Notes under the pieces: generated by a model
What the model saw: the letters and a program-made list of their open reading frames with translations, nothing else
Databases searched by the model: none
What the model was told of the DNA's origin: nothing
Shown here: piece after piece, positions 22,206 through 35,104 of the stretch
Layout: every line of letters starts with the position of its first letter
Numbering within the stretch: the first letter of the stretch is position 1
Position numbers and translations under genes: made by a program
Origin: Microcebus murinus
Lineage: Eukaryota; Chordata; Mammalia; Primates; Cheirogaleidae
Direction: 5' to 3'
DNA length: 64,000 bases
Assembly: GCF_040939455.1 (NCBI RefSeq)
Contig: NC_134107.1
Span: forward strand, 14,199,537-14,263,536

Positions 22206-22574
22206 CTTCCCTTTCCGGCACCCCTTTCTGGGAAAGGGCAGGGTGACCCTGGCAGTGGATAAGGAGACAGGCAAAGGGGGAAGACTGTATTCTGTGGGAG
22301 ACACAGCACGTCCCCCTACCCAGAAGCCTCCTCTACCAGACAGACAGCTGGTACTCCCTGCTGGGTATGCAGGCAGTGGGGACTTCTATTTTGATAGGCC
22401 TCACGGACAACCCCTGCAGTGGACTTTGCCCTCTCTCCTGCCTCCCGGCACCTCTGAGAAAGGACGGCTGCAGCTGCCAAGCTCCCAGGGCCTGCTCCTC
22501 CCCAGACCAGCCATGAGAATGGAAAGTCCACAGCCCAGATTTGAAGCCAGCTCTGAAGTCTGAACTCCCCTTTT

Positions 22575-22715
22575 CTGGTTGGGAGGACTCTCTCTCTGGG
22601 CTCTGTTTCCTAATCCGGAAAATGGGTCTAATAATATCTCCCCCATAGGGTGGTGGTAAGGATTCCAGGCTAGGGGCTTGGTGCATGGGAGGAGCTTAGG
22701 CAAGGTGCCTTCCCT
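22575..22715 (+). repeat. MIR fragment
   Basis: ctgtttcctaatccggaaaa, tgggtctaataatatctccc, gtggtggtaaggattcc. Confidence 0.7.
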
Positions 22716-23059
22716 GAGCTGTTGCCTGGGTTTTGTCTAAGCTGAGCATGAGCATAGTTAGCAGGGACTACAGGCTGAGCCCTAGATCAAACCCACGATG
22801 TCATCCCATGCTCCTGAGGTGTGAGCCAGAGGCGGCCATTATGAATGATAATGGCTTCCTAATGGGCCCCAAAGGGACCAAAACACCTTTCAGAGACTCT
22901 CCTGCCTTTTGAAGTGGATATCGAGAGGGCAAGCCCGCACTTGAGCTGCAGCACTGCAGGCAGGGTGTGCCAAGGGGTCTCCCAGAACTGGAGGGGCTGA
23001 AGGAGGGGGGCGAGTCCAGGGAGCCTCAGCACCAGCCTTGGATCTCAGACACCTTTTTC

Positions 23060-24030
23060 TTAATAGCTTTAAAAAAATAAAAGGTATTGTGCTAAAATAC
23101 ACATACCATAAAATTTGCCATCTTAACCATTTTTAAGTGCACAGTTCAGTGACATTAATTGCATTCAAACTGTCGTGCAGCCATCACCACCTGAAACTCT
23201 GCACCAGCTAAACACTAGCTTCCCTCTCCCTTTCCACCAGTCCCTGATAACCACCAGGATTCTGCCTGCTGTGTCTATGAATTTGACTATTCTTCTAGAT
23301 ACTTCACGTAAGTGGAATTATGCAATACTTGTCCTTTTGTGACTGTTTTATTTCACTTTGCATAATGTCTTCAAGACTGATCTATGCTGTAGCATGTATC
23401 AGAATTTCATGCCTTTTTTTGTTTTTTTAATTCGGGCTGGTCTCAAACTCCTGAATTCAAGAGATCCTCCTGCTTTGGCCTCTTAGAGTGCTAGGATTGC
23501 AGGTGTGAGCCACCACGCCTGGTCTCATTCCTTTTTAAGGCTGAATAGTATTCAATTGTATGTATGTACCATATTTTCACTTGTGGCTGAAAACCACATT
23601 TCATTTATCTATGGACATTTAGGTTGTTTCTACCTTTTGGCTATTTTAAATAATGCTGCATTAAACATGGGTGTACAAATATCTATTCAAGCCCCTGCTT
23701 TAAATTCTTTTAGGTATAGATCCAGAAGTAGAATTCTGGAATTGCTGGATCGTATGGTAATTCTAGGTTCAATTTTTTAAGGAACAGACATACCACTTTC
23801 CACAGTGGCTACATCCTTTTACAGCCCCACCTACAGCACACAAGGGTTCCAATTTCCCCACATCCTTGCCAACATTTGTTATTTCTGGTTTTTGTTTGGT
23901 TTTGCTTTGTTTTATAACAGCCATCCTAATGGATATGAAATGGTATCTCATTGTGGTTTTGATTTGCATTTCTTTAATAATTAGTGGTGTTGAACATATT
24001 TTCTTGTGCTTATGGGCCATTTGTAAGTAG
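23060..24030 (-). repeat. L1M 3' region, antisense, interrupted by an Alu piece
   Basis: Standard antisense L1 3' text: ataccataaaatttgccatc, tttaagtgcacagttcagtg, ggctgaatagtattcaattg, acatccttgccaacatttgt, aatggatatgaaatggtatc. Frames within are decayed; no intact ORF2. Confidence 0.85.
23428..23524 (-). repeat. Truncated Alu in L1
   Basis: About 97 bases of antisense Alu (ggctggtctcaaactcctga ... gtgagccaccacgcctgg). The L1 flanks repeat as ttcatgccttttt and ctcattccttttt, a probable target duplication with two changes. Confidence 0.75.
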
Positions 24031-24120
24031 GTTCTTTTCTTTTTTACTGATGTAAAATTTACATGCTAATCTTAAGCATACAGCTTCATTAATTTATTTA
24101 ACATCTATATACAACCAAGT
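24030..24120 (-). repeat. L1/HAL1-like remnant
   Basis: tgatgtaaaatttacatgct and gcatacagcttcattaattt resemble the L1/HAL1 antisense 'aattcacataccataaaattcacc' type region. Confidence 0.4.
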
Positions 24121-24189
24121 ACCTCGGAGGAGAAACATACAAACTCAAAACGTTTTCTCTATTCTCCTACTCGACACAACAACAATCAA

Positions 24190-24785
24190 CACAGACTACC
24201 TCTGTGACCAAATATGTGGGGTTTTTTCCCCACACACCAAGCAGCAGCCACCAGCTGGGCGTCCCATAATTCAGTTCAATTCTGACGCTGTCTATGTGAA
24301 GATAGATCCCATACATACATACATACATACATCCCATACATACATGGAGTCAGATCCCACAGGGTGAGGGCTCAGTCCCTAAGACTTCCCCCCTTCCTTT
24401 AGACATCAGTGGCAAGTCTGGACCTCCTGAACTTCTGACTGACCGGCTTCAAGTTGGGGTTCCTACAACCCCTCTTTGGCTTCGATCAATTTGCTACAAT
24501 GGCTCACAGACCTCAGGGAAACTTACATTCACCAGCTTATCATAAAGGATATTACAAAGGGGACAGATGAAGAGATGCAGAGGGAGAGGTATGAGGAAAG
24601 GGGTGCGGCGCTTCCATTCGCTTCCTGGGTGCCCGGCCTCCAGGAACCTCCAGCTGTTCAGCTATCGCAAAGCTCCGTGAATCCTGTCCTCCCGGGCCTT
24701 TGTAGGAGCCCTTCATCCTCTGAAACTTCCCTTTCATACCCTGAAGGTTCTCTGAAAAATCAACGGACAAAAGGCTATGAACACC
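24190..24785 (-). mobile_element. ERV-type LTR, antisense (family unassigned)
   Basis: Recognisable dispersed LTR text on the complementary strand: ggcaagtctggacctcctga, ttgctacaatggctcacaga, cataaaggatattacaaagg, aggaacctccagctgttcag. Contains a (CATA)n run at 24313-24352. Lies within old L1 sequence. Confidence 0.5.
24313..24352 (+). repeat. (CATA)n microsatellite
   Basis: Two runs of cata units are separated by a few bases. Confidence 0.9.
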
Positions 24786-25025
24786 TGTATATGTATCTTG
24801 GTGAGTATACGCTCCCATTTCTGCTGAGTATATTCCTAGGAGTAGATTTGCTGGGTCGTAGGACGTATTAAATATGTATGTTAGATTTGGTCAATTCTTC
24901 CAGTTTTCCAAAGTGGGTTTACCAATTCACACTCCCACCAACCGTGCATGAGCGTTCCATTTGCTCCATATCCTTGCCAACAGTGGTATTGTCATTCCTG
25001 TACATTTTGCCAGTTTTCCAGCCAT
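24785..25025 (-). repeat. L1/HAL1 fragment, antisense
   Basis: tattcctaggagtagatttg, ccaattcacactcccaccaa, atatccttgccaacagtggt: L1 ORF2 3' region. Confidence 0.65.
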
Positions 25026-25764
25026 CTTTTGAAGAATGGGGCCCCAATCAGCTCCTTTCTCCATCCACTGTGGTGGTACCATTGGTCACAGCTGATTGCC
25101 CTGGGCTGGCCTCCAATCTGAAGGCACCTCTCTATGGGCTGGACAGGAGGCCAGGGAACCCCCCTGGGGGGGGGGGCTGGCCTAAGATCTGCCTCATGGA
25201 GTTGCTCCATATGAGTGACATTAGGACCACCCAATCAGAGCCTTTCCTCAGGACATAGAGCAGCAGGGAGTAGGAGACAGGGATCAGGACTGTCGTGGGG
25301 ATCTGGGGCCTGGGGGATTGCAGAGTTGGTGCATCAGCTGCTTTTTTCATGCCTTTCCTAGTCCCCACCTGTGTCCTTTCCCCAGCGTTATGTGTCACAC
25401 GGTGCCCCAGGCAGCAGTAGCGGGAAAGCACTTGGCTTCTACATATGCATGTGGATGCCACTATGATTAATAACATGCAAACTCCCTGAAAGTATTTCCG
25501 AATTCACAGTAGTCTTTTCTGCTGCATTTTCTTAGCCAATGAATACATAAAAATGCATCTATTAACAAATGGGGTGGAAATAGGTGAAGCTGTTGAAATT
25601 TAAGAGTTCGGAAACCAAAAGAGTTCAGATGGGCCCTGGAACTAAGCCGACGTGGCCATTTTGGTCCAGATTTCTTCAACCCTGCCCCGGCTCTCTGCCC
25701 ACTGCTGCAATTTCTCCCTGCGATGCTTCACCTCAGCACAGGCCTGGCCCTTGCTGGTGGGGTG
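25026..25764. other. Unassigned sequence
   Basis: Contains a G11 run at about 25166-25176. Possibly old ERV-related debris at 25030-25260. 25500-25600 is A/T-rich without repeat signature. Confidence 0.3.
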
Positions 25765-25975
25765 ATCAAGCGTGGACCGCAGGAGCCGGACGGCCAGGGT
25801 TCAAAGCCCAGCTGTACCACTGACCAGGTGACTGACCGGGGCAAGGTGCCCTGTCTCTCCAGGCTTTGGTCTTCTCATTATAAAATGGGGGTAAGTGTGG
25901 CCCCCACCTCTTAGGGCTTGTGGCAGGTCACATGAATTGATGTAGGTAAAACACCAGCAGTTGGGGGGTAGGACC
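25765..25975 (+). repeat. MIR
   Basis: cagggttcaaagcccagctg, ccaggtgactgaccggggc, ataaaatgggggtaagtgtg. Confidence 0.8.
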
Positions 25976-26192
25976 TTAATTTTTATGTATCCCCTACCAA
26001 GTACTGTCATGTGTCGCTAACTTTTATGGATGGTCTGGTGACAGGGGAGGGGGACTAGAGCCCAGCATCAGAACAACTCACAGCCGAACCACAGCCCTCA
26101 CCATGTTTAGCACCTCTTGTCCCCTCCCCACCCCCGGGAGGTGACTCAGGCGCCAGCCGTGTCCTCTGTCCCTGGCCTGATGCCGTTTCTTC

Positions 26193-26475
26193 ATTTTTTT
26201 TTTTTTTTTAAGGCAGGGTCTTGCTCTGTCACCCTGGCTAGAGTGCCGTGGCATCACTGAGGCTCACAGCAACCTCAAACTCCCGAGCTCAAGTGATCCT
26301 CCTGCCTCAGCCTCCCGAGTAGCTGGGACTATAGGCACATGCCACCACTCCCAGCTAATTTTTCTATTTTTGGTAGAAACGGGGTCTCAGTTTTGCTCAG
26401 GCTGGTCTTGAACTCCTGGCCTCAAGCAGTCCTCCCACCTCAGCCTCCCAGGCGTGAGCCACCATGCCCGGCCCT
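26193..26475 (-). repeat. Alu with target-site duplication
   Basis: Antisense dimeric Alu with a T-run at its left. Flanked by cctgatgccgtttctt (left) and cctgatgccatttctt (right), a duplication with one change. Right arm shortened. Confidence 0.9.
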
Positions 26476-26639
26476 GATGCCATTTCTTGGGGCCTGCTCA
26501 CCATCCCCCTCTCTGGACCCCCCTCCCAGTTCCACTGCTGCTCCCCCCCCGCCCCCCTGCCTCGGCCACCAGAGAAGACGCAGAGTTGGTCTCCCAGGGC
26601 ATCTGCATTTGGGGCTCAACTAGGGGCATTCCAGAAGCG

Positions 26640-27350
26640 GCTCTGAGACAATGACACTCAATGAGGCCAAGATGGTCCCACAGAGGAGTCCAGAAATCTG
26701 CAAGTGTGCTTTTTTTGTCACAATGAATGCGTGTGTATGTGTGACCTGTTTATATATAAACACAAAGTAATTTTTGCATGCTTTTAGTGTACACAGAATT
26801 TTCTAGGAAGGCGATTATTGTATGTACAGACAGAAGATTGTCCTTTGTTTTGTCTGGAACTCTGCCAAGACGCGCTGCCCGTCTCGCGTCACTGGCAACA
26901 GCGCCACTCTCGGTGTCCAAATCCCTGTCACGACCACCTGTGTCCATCTGCTTTTGTGGCTGCTGTGGTACCCGTGGGGCCACTTTTAGGAGCGAGCGTG
27001 GGGCCACATCCTCCTCCTCCCATCTCCAGCGGTAGTCGGCTTGCGTATTTCCATCCTGAAATTCACATTATTTTATTACAAATCGTCTTCCTTGTATTTC
27101 TGCTTCATACTGCAGTTAGGATATGATATTGATTTTTTAAAAAACATGCGTGAAGATCAGTTAGATTATTTATGAATTTCATTTCAGCTTGGTGGAGGCG
27201 AAATTACAAAATACGTGTCATCCAAAGGGGGCTTGGGGTCTGACGAGGTTTCGAGCCACCGCCCAAGGGCCCACCTTTGCATAATTCAAGAAACCCATTT
27301 CTGAGCTCTCTGCAAGCCAGAGTGACTTGTTTCTGAAATGAAGCGCTCAG
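26640..27350. promoter_or_regulatory. Candidate conserved non-coding element cluster
   Basis: About 700 bases without repeat signatures. The left part holds a 16-base palindrome of inverted forkhead motifs. The right part (about 27040-27300) is A/T-rich with many TAAT/ATTA cores and a TTTGCATAA octamer-like site near 27277. It lies between an Alu and L2-like debris and looks like an enhancer rather than an exon. Frames across it are short. Confidence 0.35.
26747..26762. promoter_or_regulatory. 16-base palindrome of two forkhead motifs
   Basis: TGTTTATATATAAACA is a perfect palindrome. Each half is a forkhead-box core (TGTTTAT). It sits within the candidate conserved block. Binding is inferred. 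Confidence 0.35.
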
Positions 27351-27389
27351 CCCGGGCTTGGATGTGGAGGCTACTGCTGTCCTTTATTC

Positions 27390-27780
27390 TTTTAAATTGC
27401 TCTTTTTCCTCCCTCCTGTAAGCGTTCTGGGCTAACAACCTTACTACTGGTCTCCTGGCTCCCACCCCAACCTGTCCCCTGGAGAGTGGCCCCAGGGAGA
27501 GGCTCCCAGCACATAAACACTCCTCAGCTCAAAACTCTTATGTGGCCCTGTGTCCCCCATGGTTTGAGTCCCTAGAGCAAGGCACAGCCTCAGCTCACCC
27601 CACTCCTCCCCTTCCATCTTGCCATCCAGCCAACGAGCCATTGCCTGCGTTGTTTCCCCTGTCTGGATGGCCTGGTCACCACCCTTCACCCCGGCCACCT
27701 CCACCTCCACTTCTGGCTGTACCCAGGCACTTCCTAATCTCCTCTTCAGCAGAAACTCGGTCCTGAGGTTCCTGCATCCA
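27390..27780 (+). repeat. L2-like remnant
   Basis: Text such as cccaggcacttcctaatctc and cctgtctggatggcctgg resembles the L2 'itinerary' of short exon-like phrases. Diverged. Confidence 0.3.
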
Positions 27781-28454
27781 GAAGATGTCAAAAATCTGCT
27801 TCCACCTGGCCTTGGAGTTGGGCACGGGAGGAAGGGCGGCTGGGGGAAGGGCAGCAAGACATTGGATTTAGAGGACCCAGAAAAGGACACTCCTCTCCCC
27901 CATCCAAGTTTGGGACCAACTGAGAGAGACACACGACAGCTAGACAGATAGAGATCAAAACATCTCCCTGTGGCTGTGACTTGAGATCAATGACCAAGTG
28001 GGCTTCCTACTATCCCACCTTTGAACTTGGCATTCACTCACCAACACGGCCTGGCCCCTGGCCCAGTGGGGATAGCAGAGGCTGCTGAGTGCCAGGCCGA
28101 GCAGATCTGTAAAGCCTTCCAGAAGACAGGGAGCTGGGCTGGGCGTGGCCAGGAGGCTCCTCCCAAACTCAGCCATCAGATAAGTCCCTTCTCTGGGTGG
28201 GAGGGCAGGGGGGAGGAGTGGAAACCCCAGGATGATGTCATGGAGGGCAGGAAGGGTGGTCCCTGGGGGGAAGGAGGCTGTGGTCAGAGTCACCTGAGCC
28301 TGAGTCAGCATTGATGGCAGGTCCCATGTGGGGCAGGAGCTGGGAGAGGAGGCCAGAGTTAGGGGCCCTGTGGAGAACAGAGAATGCCTCTCATTTAAAT
28401 AACTCAGTACCAAAGCTGCATAGGGACAGAAAGGTCTGATAGGTTTCCTCACCC
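27781..28454. other. No feature seen
   Basis: GC-rich unique sequence. Confidence 0.45.
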
Positions 28455-29390
<936 letters not shown>

Positions 29391-29394
29391 CAGA

Positions 29395-29545
29395 AAGTTA
29401 GAACATGCAGATAAGCAAAAACAAGAAAACAAAACCACTCTAGTCCTACCACCCGGGGAGTATGCCTGTACACACATTCTTGTCTGTCCTCCCAGCTCTT
29501 CTTATGCACGTGTCATTTTTTAAATTGAAATGACATCATACTGTC
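29395..29545. repeat. LINE-like remnant
   Basis: aagttagaacatgcagataa and acgtgtcattttttaaattg resemble decayed LINE tails. Confidence 0.25.
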
Positions 29546-29990
29546 CTTGTCAGTTAACAGTCTCAACGGCTTCCTGTCAAAACCTCTCCATCTTATTGAA
29601 TGCACAGTCCGTATTCAAATTCCCTTCTTGTCACCGAAATGTCCTTTGTGCTGATTCCTGCAAGCCTGAGTGCAGTCAAGGTCCCCGTAAAGCCTCTGGT
29701 TGGAGGCCCCTAAGTCTCTTAGTCTGGCAAGTCCCTTCGTTATGACAGTAGCTTGTGAAGATGGAACCAGCTGTCTCGCACAACGTCCCACCTTTGGGAT
29801 TTGTCTCCAGGCTTCCCCTCCTTTTGGTTAAGTTCATTTCTTTGTCTCCTGTATTTCTGGTAAACTGGAAATTGCTAGGCTCAAGTTACTGGGCATTTGG
29901 GGTCAAGGCATCCCAGGTGATGGTGACGGTGGTACCTGAGCCCTGAGCCTATGCCAGGCGCACCTGAGCCATCGTGAGCGATGCTGAGTT
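29546..29990. other. No clear feature
   Basis: Possibly L2 debris at 29550-29640. Confidence 0.3.
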
Positions 29991-30006
29991 AGGGCGATGG
30001 TTTCTT

Positions 30007-30341
<335 letters not shown>

Positions 30342-30404
30342 AGGGCGATGGTTTCTTACACGACTGGGTTGGGGCGACTTCCCAGCTGGAAGGACCCCTC
30401 GAGT

Positions 30405-30480
30405 TCCTTGCTCTTATTTTACAGACTTAGAAACTGAGGACCTAGAGCACAAGCCCTTGCAGTTTACAGAAGGTCTTCTC
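30405..30480 (-). repeat. MIR fragment
   Basis: attttacagacttagaaact, then gaggacctagagc. Confidence 0.6.
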
Positions 30481-31309
30481 TAACCTCCAGGGACCCCCTT
30501 TGGTGCTTCTCTGCAGACCCAAAATGTAGGAGCTTTGGTTCCTATTTCAACAGTACTGAGACTCAGGGGGCAAAGTGACCACAGCTGGGACGTGCTTTGT
30601 CTTCCCCTGTGCCAGGCCATGGGGGCCTGCCTGTCCCTTTCCATCAGGAGAGACCTTGTGGCATCTGGCCCTTGAGCCCCTGGGCGCAGCTGTGGGTCGA
30701 GCCTGGGGTGTGCTGTCCCTCCTCAGAGGCTCTGCACCTGTCCCTGCCTTTCGGAGGGATGGGCCTTCACTCTGGGCTGGGCATGGGGGACACAGCTGTC
30801 TGGCCCCCAGCATCTGCTGGTTCAGCAGGGCTCAGGTTTCCGTCTGGGAGGGAGGGAGCCTTGCTGTAGGCAGCAGAGGACAGAGCGGGAGTCTCTGAGG
30901 CCCTGCAGGTGGCCTCGGCTTTGACTGCCCTGCCACTCCCTGGATCTCCTTCCTGCAGGGGCCTGCATGACTCAGGAGTAAACTGAGGCCCCGAGAGTCT
31001 GGGAAGCAACTGGTCCTGGGATATAACCAGACGTGGCAAAGCCAGGACTTAACCCTGCCTACACCCAACCCAGGTAGCTTCCATGTGTCCCAGTCCCCCA
31101 ACCAATCTGGGCTGGTCCCCACTGGCCAACCAGTCCCCCGCCCAGCTAAAAGCCCAGTGAAGCAGAGAGAGCACTGGATAAAGAGTTCTAGTCACAGGCC
31201 AGCCTGCTTTCCACCTGGCCATGCCTGTTCGCTCATTCATTCATTGACATCATTTTTGCCCAGGGTGCACCAAGCTCCCACTAAAAGTGGATAAGAAATA
31301 GTTTGGAAT
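30481..31309. other. No feature seen
   Basis: GC-rich unique sequence; frames near 100 codons on both strands. Confidence 0.4.
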
Positions 31310-31475
31310 CAGACAGAATTGTTTTCATGCCTTGGCTCAGCGACGCATGATTGTGTGACCCTGGACCTTTCATTTCCCTTCCTGAACCTCAGTTGCTTAC
31401 CCACGAAGCAGTGCTGAGCCCCCCTGGTTGGTTTGTCGAGAGAGTTAAGCGCAGGCAGAGTACTTAGTAGGAGTA
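31310..31475 (+). repeat. MIR
   Basis: gtgtgaccctggacctttca, then acctcagttgcttacc and agttaagcgcaggcag. Confidence 0.65.
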
Positions 31476-31479
31476 GTAC

Positions 31480-31680
31480 TTACGCGACGTTCACTCCGTG
31501 CCGGGCTCGCTCTAAGCCTCTTACGCAGATATTTGTTTAATCCACACCACGGAGGTAGGTACCATTATTTTCATCCCCACCTTACAGATGAGGGACCTGA
31601 GACCCAGAGAAGTGAGGTGACCTGCCGAAGGTCACAGGTAAGTGGTGGAGCTGGGTTTCAAACCCAGCTGGCCTTCTGGT
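31480..31680 (-). repeat. MIR
   Basis: Near-complete antisense MIR, head to head with the preceding one: ccaccttacagatgagggac, ccagagaagtgaggtgacct, aaggtcacaggtaagtggtg. Confidence 0.85.
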
Positions 31681-31696
31681 TTAAAAAACAAAATCA

Positions 31697-32052
31697 GGCC
31701 GGGCGCGGTGGCTCACGCCTGTAATCCTAGCACTTTGGGAGGCCGAGGCGGGCGGATTGCTCAAGGTCAGGAGTTCGAAACCAGCCTGAGCGAGATCCCG
31801 TCTCTACCAAAAATAGAAATAAATTAATTGACCAACTAAAAATATATACAAAAAAAATTAGCCGGGCATGGTGGCGCATGCCTGTAGTCCCAGCTACTCG
31901 GGAGGCTGAGGCAGTAGGATCGCTGAGCCCCGGAGATTGAGGTTGCTGTGAGCCAGGCTGACGCCACGGCACTCACTCTAGCCTGGGCAACAAAGTGAGA
32001 CTCTGTCTCAAAAAAAAAAAAACAAAAAAAACAAAAACAAAACAAAAAAAAA
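31697..32052 (+). repeat. Lemur-type Alu, young
   Basis: ggccgggcgcggtggctcac start, linker aaattaattgaccaactaaa, right arm with gaggttgctgtgagccaggc, A-rich tail. Flanks aaaacaaaatca and caaaaaaaaaatca fit a target duplication. Confidence 0.95.
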
Positions 32053-32234
32053 ATCAATGTTTGTAATCACAACGTGTAGACTAAGGCCTGGGCATAGCCT
32101 TCATAGGGGCCAGAAGCTGTCGTCGGGCTCCAGAAGGGAAATGCTCTCACCCAGCCACATCCTGCCATTGTGCAAGGCCTCTGACGGAGGTCCTCTGGGG
32201 TGGAAAGTGCTTAGGGCTGATTAACGTTATTAGG

Positions 32235-32395
32235 CGATTAGTGTTGCAATAATGCTACACAACAAGCACCCCCAAACTCATGCATTGTCAGGCTCATGGG
32301 TCTGTGACTCGGTTGGACTTGGCTGTGTGGCTCTGCCCTGGGTAGAAGGTCCAGCCCAGCTCAGGTCCAGGTCTCAACCTGGGGCCCTATATTAG
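32235..32395. repeat. Repeat-like fragment (family unassigned)
   Basis: tgctacacaacaagcacccc and tgtgactcggttggacttgg recall an interspersed element with 'taacaaacaaccccaaa' text. Confidence 0.35.
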
Positions 32396-32815
32396 CAAGG
32401 TTCTCCGATTATATGCATATATGTGGAGATTCCTTATGGAAACTGGCGCACGTGATCACGGAGGCCACAGAGTCCCACAATCCGCTCTCCATAAGCTAGA
32501 AAACCCGGAAGGCCGGTGGTATAATTGAGCCTGAGTCTGAAGGCCCAAGATGCAGGTGTGCACAGGTAGCCCAGCTCAAGAAGAGAGGCTCTCCCTTCCT
32601 CTGCCTTTCTGTTCTGTTTGGGCCCCTCACAGATCGGGTGCTGCCCGCCCACATTGGTGAGGGTGCCCTTCTTCACTCAAGCCTCTCAATTCGAATGCTA
32701 ATCTCATCCAGAAACGCCCTTCCAGACACACCTAGAAATAACGTTTTACCAGCTACCTGGGCATCCCATAGCCCAGTCAGGTTGAAACATGAAATTGACC
32801 ATCACAGGCCCAGAC
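32396..32815 (-). mobile_element. Dispersed LTR-like element (family unassigned)
   Basis: tattagcaaggttctccgat, gaggccacagagtcccacaa, gcccgcccacattggtgagg, aatgctaatctcatccagaa, tgaaattgaccatcac: a very common mammalian repeat, probably ERV-derived. Not coding. Confidence 0.6.
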
Positions 32816-33189
32816 TGACGGGGCAGCAGCCATCGGGGACATGTCCCTCCAGCGGCTACAGCAGCAGTACCGGGGGCCAGCCCACCTGCGAAAGCAGGTT
32901 TCAGCCTCTGGTCACCCCTCAACAGCAAGTCCAAGCAAGTCACATGATCAAGCTCAAAGTCAAGAAGCAGAGAGCACACTCCACCCACCATGAGGCCATG
33001 GTAAGTGGGTAGTGCATGCCACCACTACAGGACAATGAAGGATTGGGATCAAAAACTCAAACTTCTACAGAAGAGAAGAGTCCAGGGCTGGGCGGCCCAG
33101 CCTGTTGCCAGAAAATGGGTTTTGGAATCTCTAGAAGCCCAGAGAGGTGTAGGCCCCTTCCAGTTTCGTAAGCTCCCAGTTTATTAAAA
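32816..33189. other. No feature seen
   Basis: Unique sequence leading into the A/T-rich candidate element. Confidence 0.4.
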
Positions 33190-33360
33190 AATCAAGACAT
33201 GCTAACAGAGCTTGCAATAGCTGTGGCATATTTTAGACGTTTACATTTAACAAATTAATGCTTTTAGCACACACACAAATTGCCAAGCAATATAATTATG
33301 CTATTCACAAGAAAATTACAGGATTTATTAAAATTATTAATTGCTGGTATACTCTGGGCA
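33190..33360. promoter_or_regulatory. Candidate A/T-rich conserved element
   Basis: A sharp A/T-rich island in ordinary sequence is packed with homeodomain cores (AATTAATG, TATAATTATG, AAATTATTAATTGC) and has no recognisable transposon signature. It is typical of distal developmental enhancers. Conservation must be tested. Confidence 0.35.
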
Positions 33361-33499
33361 GTGAGGTTTAGCAAAGGACCGCAGGTGTGACGTTTCCTGA
33401 GGAATGTCTTCATTCAGTCAGGAGAGGATCCCGGTGACTGGGCAGGTGACCTCCTTTGGAGACAGTGCCCAACCTCTAACCTGACTGAGGCCCTCACTG

Positions 33500-33657
33500 T
33501 GTGTTAGAAATCCCTGGGAAACTTTTTAAAAATGCTGATGCCTGGGCTTTGCCTACCAAGGTTTTGATTTATAGGACTGGGGTGGTATCTAGGCACTGGT
33601 ATTTTTTCAAAAACCCCCTGTGTAATTCGCTGTGCAGTCAGGGTTGAGAACCACTGG
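33500..33657. repeat. MER5-like hAT
   Basis: gttagaaatccctgggaaac, aaaatgctgatgcctgggct, ending ggttgagaaccactgg. Confidence 0.75.
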
Positions 33658-34034
33658 ATTATGGGATGGGAAATCTAAGCCAATTTGGGCTAATGTGATG
33701 AGATGTGAGGTGAGGCTTACCCATGGCTTTTGGGAAAGAATCTTGCTCATTCTGGAAACAAAGCCCTGGATAGCTCGGTCTGTCTTCTGCTGGACATGAA
33801 TAAGGAAACATTCTGCCCTGCAGCTACTGGTGGACACCATGTCACAGCCACAAGGGAAGCCAGTGTGAAGACAAACAGGACACAGAGGAAGGCAGAGAAA
33901 CAGATAGCACCTTGATCCCACCATACCTGAGGCCTGCTGACCTTCAGCTGTGTGAGCCAACAGACTCTCCTCTTGCTCAAGCCAGTTTGAGTCTCACTTC
34001 TGTTGCTTGCACCTGCACGCATCTAACAGTGAAA

Positions 34035-34115
34035 GCACTTCCTGTACAGGGCTATCGCGAGGATTAAGAGATGCTTGTGGAGCACTCAGCACATGTCGGG
34101 TGCTCCATAAGTCAC
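34035..34115 (+). repeat. MIR fragment
   Basis: gcgaggattaagagatgctt and gcactcagcacatgtcgggt are the MIR 3' part. Confidence 0.55.
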
Positions 34116-34424
34116 CCCTGCAGAGAGCATGCGCAGAGAACGGGCTGCCTCGCAAAGGCAGTCCGAGGGTGTGCTGCTTTGGCGGCAGCACCTGTACAGA
34201 GCAGGCACTTGAGAAACATCAGCCCAATGCATGGCTGCTGTATGCTTTCGTTTCCCTCCGCTTAGTGCGCTGATCCCTGCCAGATGCAAGGTAAGGGGGT
34301 AATCTGATTATCTGATTAAAGTAATATGGGCCCTCGTACCAGCAACTCCAAGGCTTAAGCCACAGGGGCAGATTTGTGTAAGTAAGAAGCTTATCACCCA
34401 AACGGTGAAATAACCAGGCAGGCA

Positions 34425-34530
34425 GGGGAGCAATTAATTAAACAAATGCTTCTTAAGTGCCTACTATGTGCTGGGTACGGTGCCAAGCCAAGGAAGCTGA
34501 GTAAGTCCCTGGGTCTTTGCCCTCCACGGA
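34425..34530 (-). repeat. MIR fragment
   Basis: ttcttaagtgcctactatgt, gctgggtacggtgccaagcc. Confidence 0.6.
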
Positions 34531-35104
34531 AAGCTCGAGGGATCTTTGAGGAGGCACTAGCAACCTGACCCTTACCTGTGTCATCTTCTACATATGCCTG
34601 GGCCAGTATAATGGGGGTGCGTCCCCAGAGAAGGGCCAAGGCTTCACCCCTGAGCCAAAGCACCAGACAGACAGACAGACTCTTCCAGCCTTGCCCATGC
34701 CTCCATGATGGGGGAGGCAGGAATGCGAAGCCATTCTTCCACGTGCAGTGTTTTAAAAAAAATAATGATTATTTTTGGACCAGGCAGTATAGTCCTACAA
34801 TTCAAATACCAAAACAATATAAGAAGGCAGAGATGGAAAAGTCTTGTCCCCACTCCCCTCCTGTTCGCTCCATTTTCATGTCTCTGCAAGTGGCCGCTTC
34901 TTCTGTCCCCTGGACGCCCCTCTGCGGTGCCGGTGCAGGCCGGCTGTCTGCTCTGCACAAGCTGTGAAATATTTTGATTATCGCCCTGCCTTCCAGCATC
35001 TCTGTGATGAAGTACAAGCAGGTGTAAAATATATTCTTTCTCCCCTCCTGCCGTGGGTGGGCTGTTTCTACCCCCCGCCCCTCAAATTCCTTTTTTTTTT
35101 TTTT

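Larger units (their letters stand above)
21346..23059. other. Unique sequence between listed repeats
   Basis: 22790-22890 (ggccattatgaatgataatg) may be a small conserved element. Frames up to 221 codons are rejected as they cross L2/MIR and simple repeats. Confidence 0.35.
33658..35104. other. Unique sequence between listed repeats
   Basis: 34740-34850 resembles L1 debris. A short cagacagacagac run lies at 34665. Confidence 0.35.

Noticed and set aside
24190..24785. Possible intact retroviral sequence
   Set aside because: Only LTR-type text is visible; no gag, pol or env frame occurs anywhere in the window.
25160..25180. Long G homopolymers here and near 37645
   Set aside because: Probably ordinary or sequencing-prone homopolymers, with no further structure.
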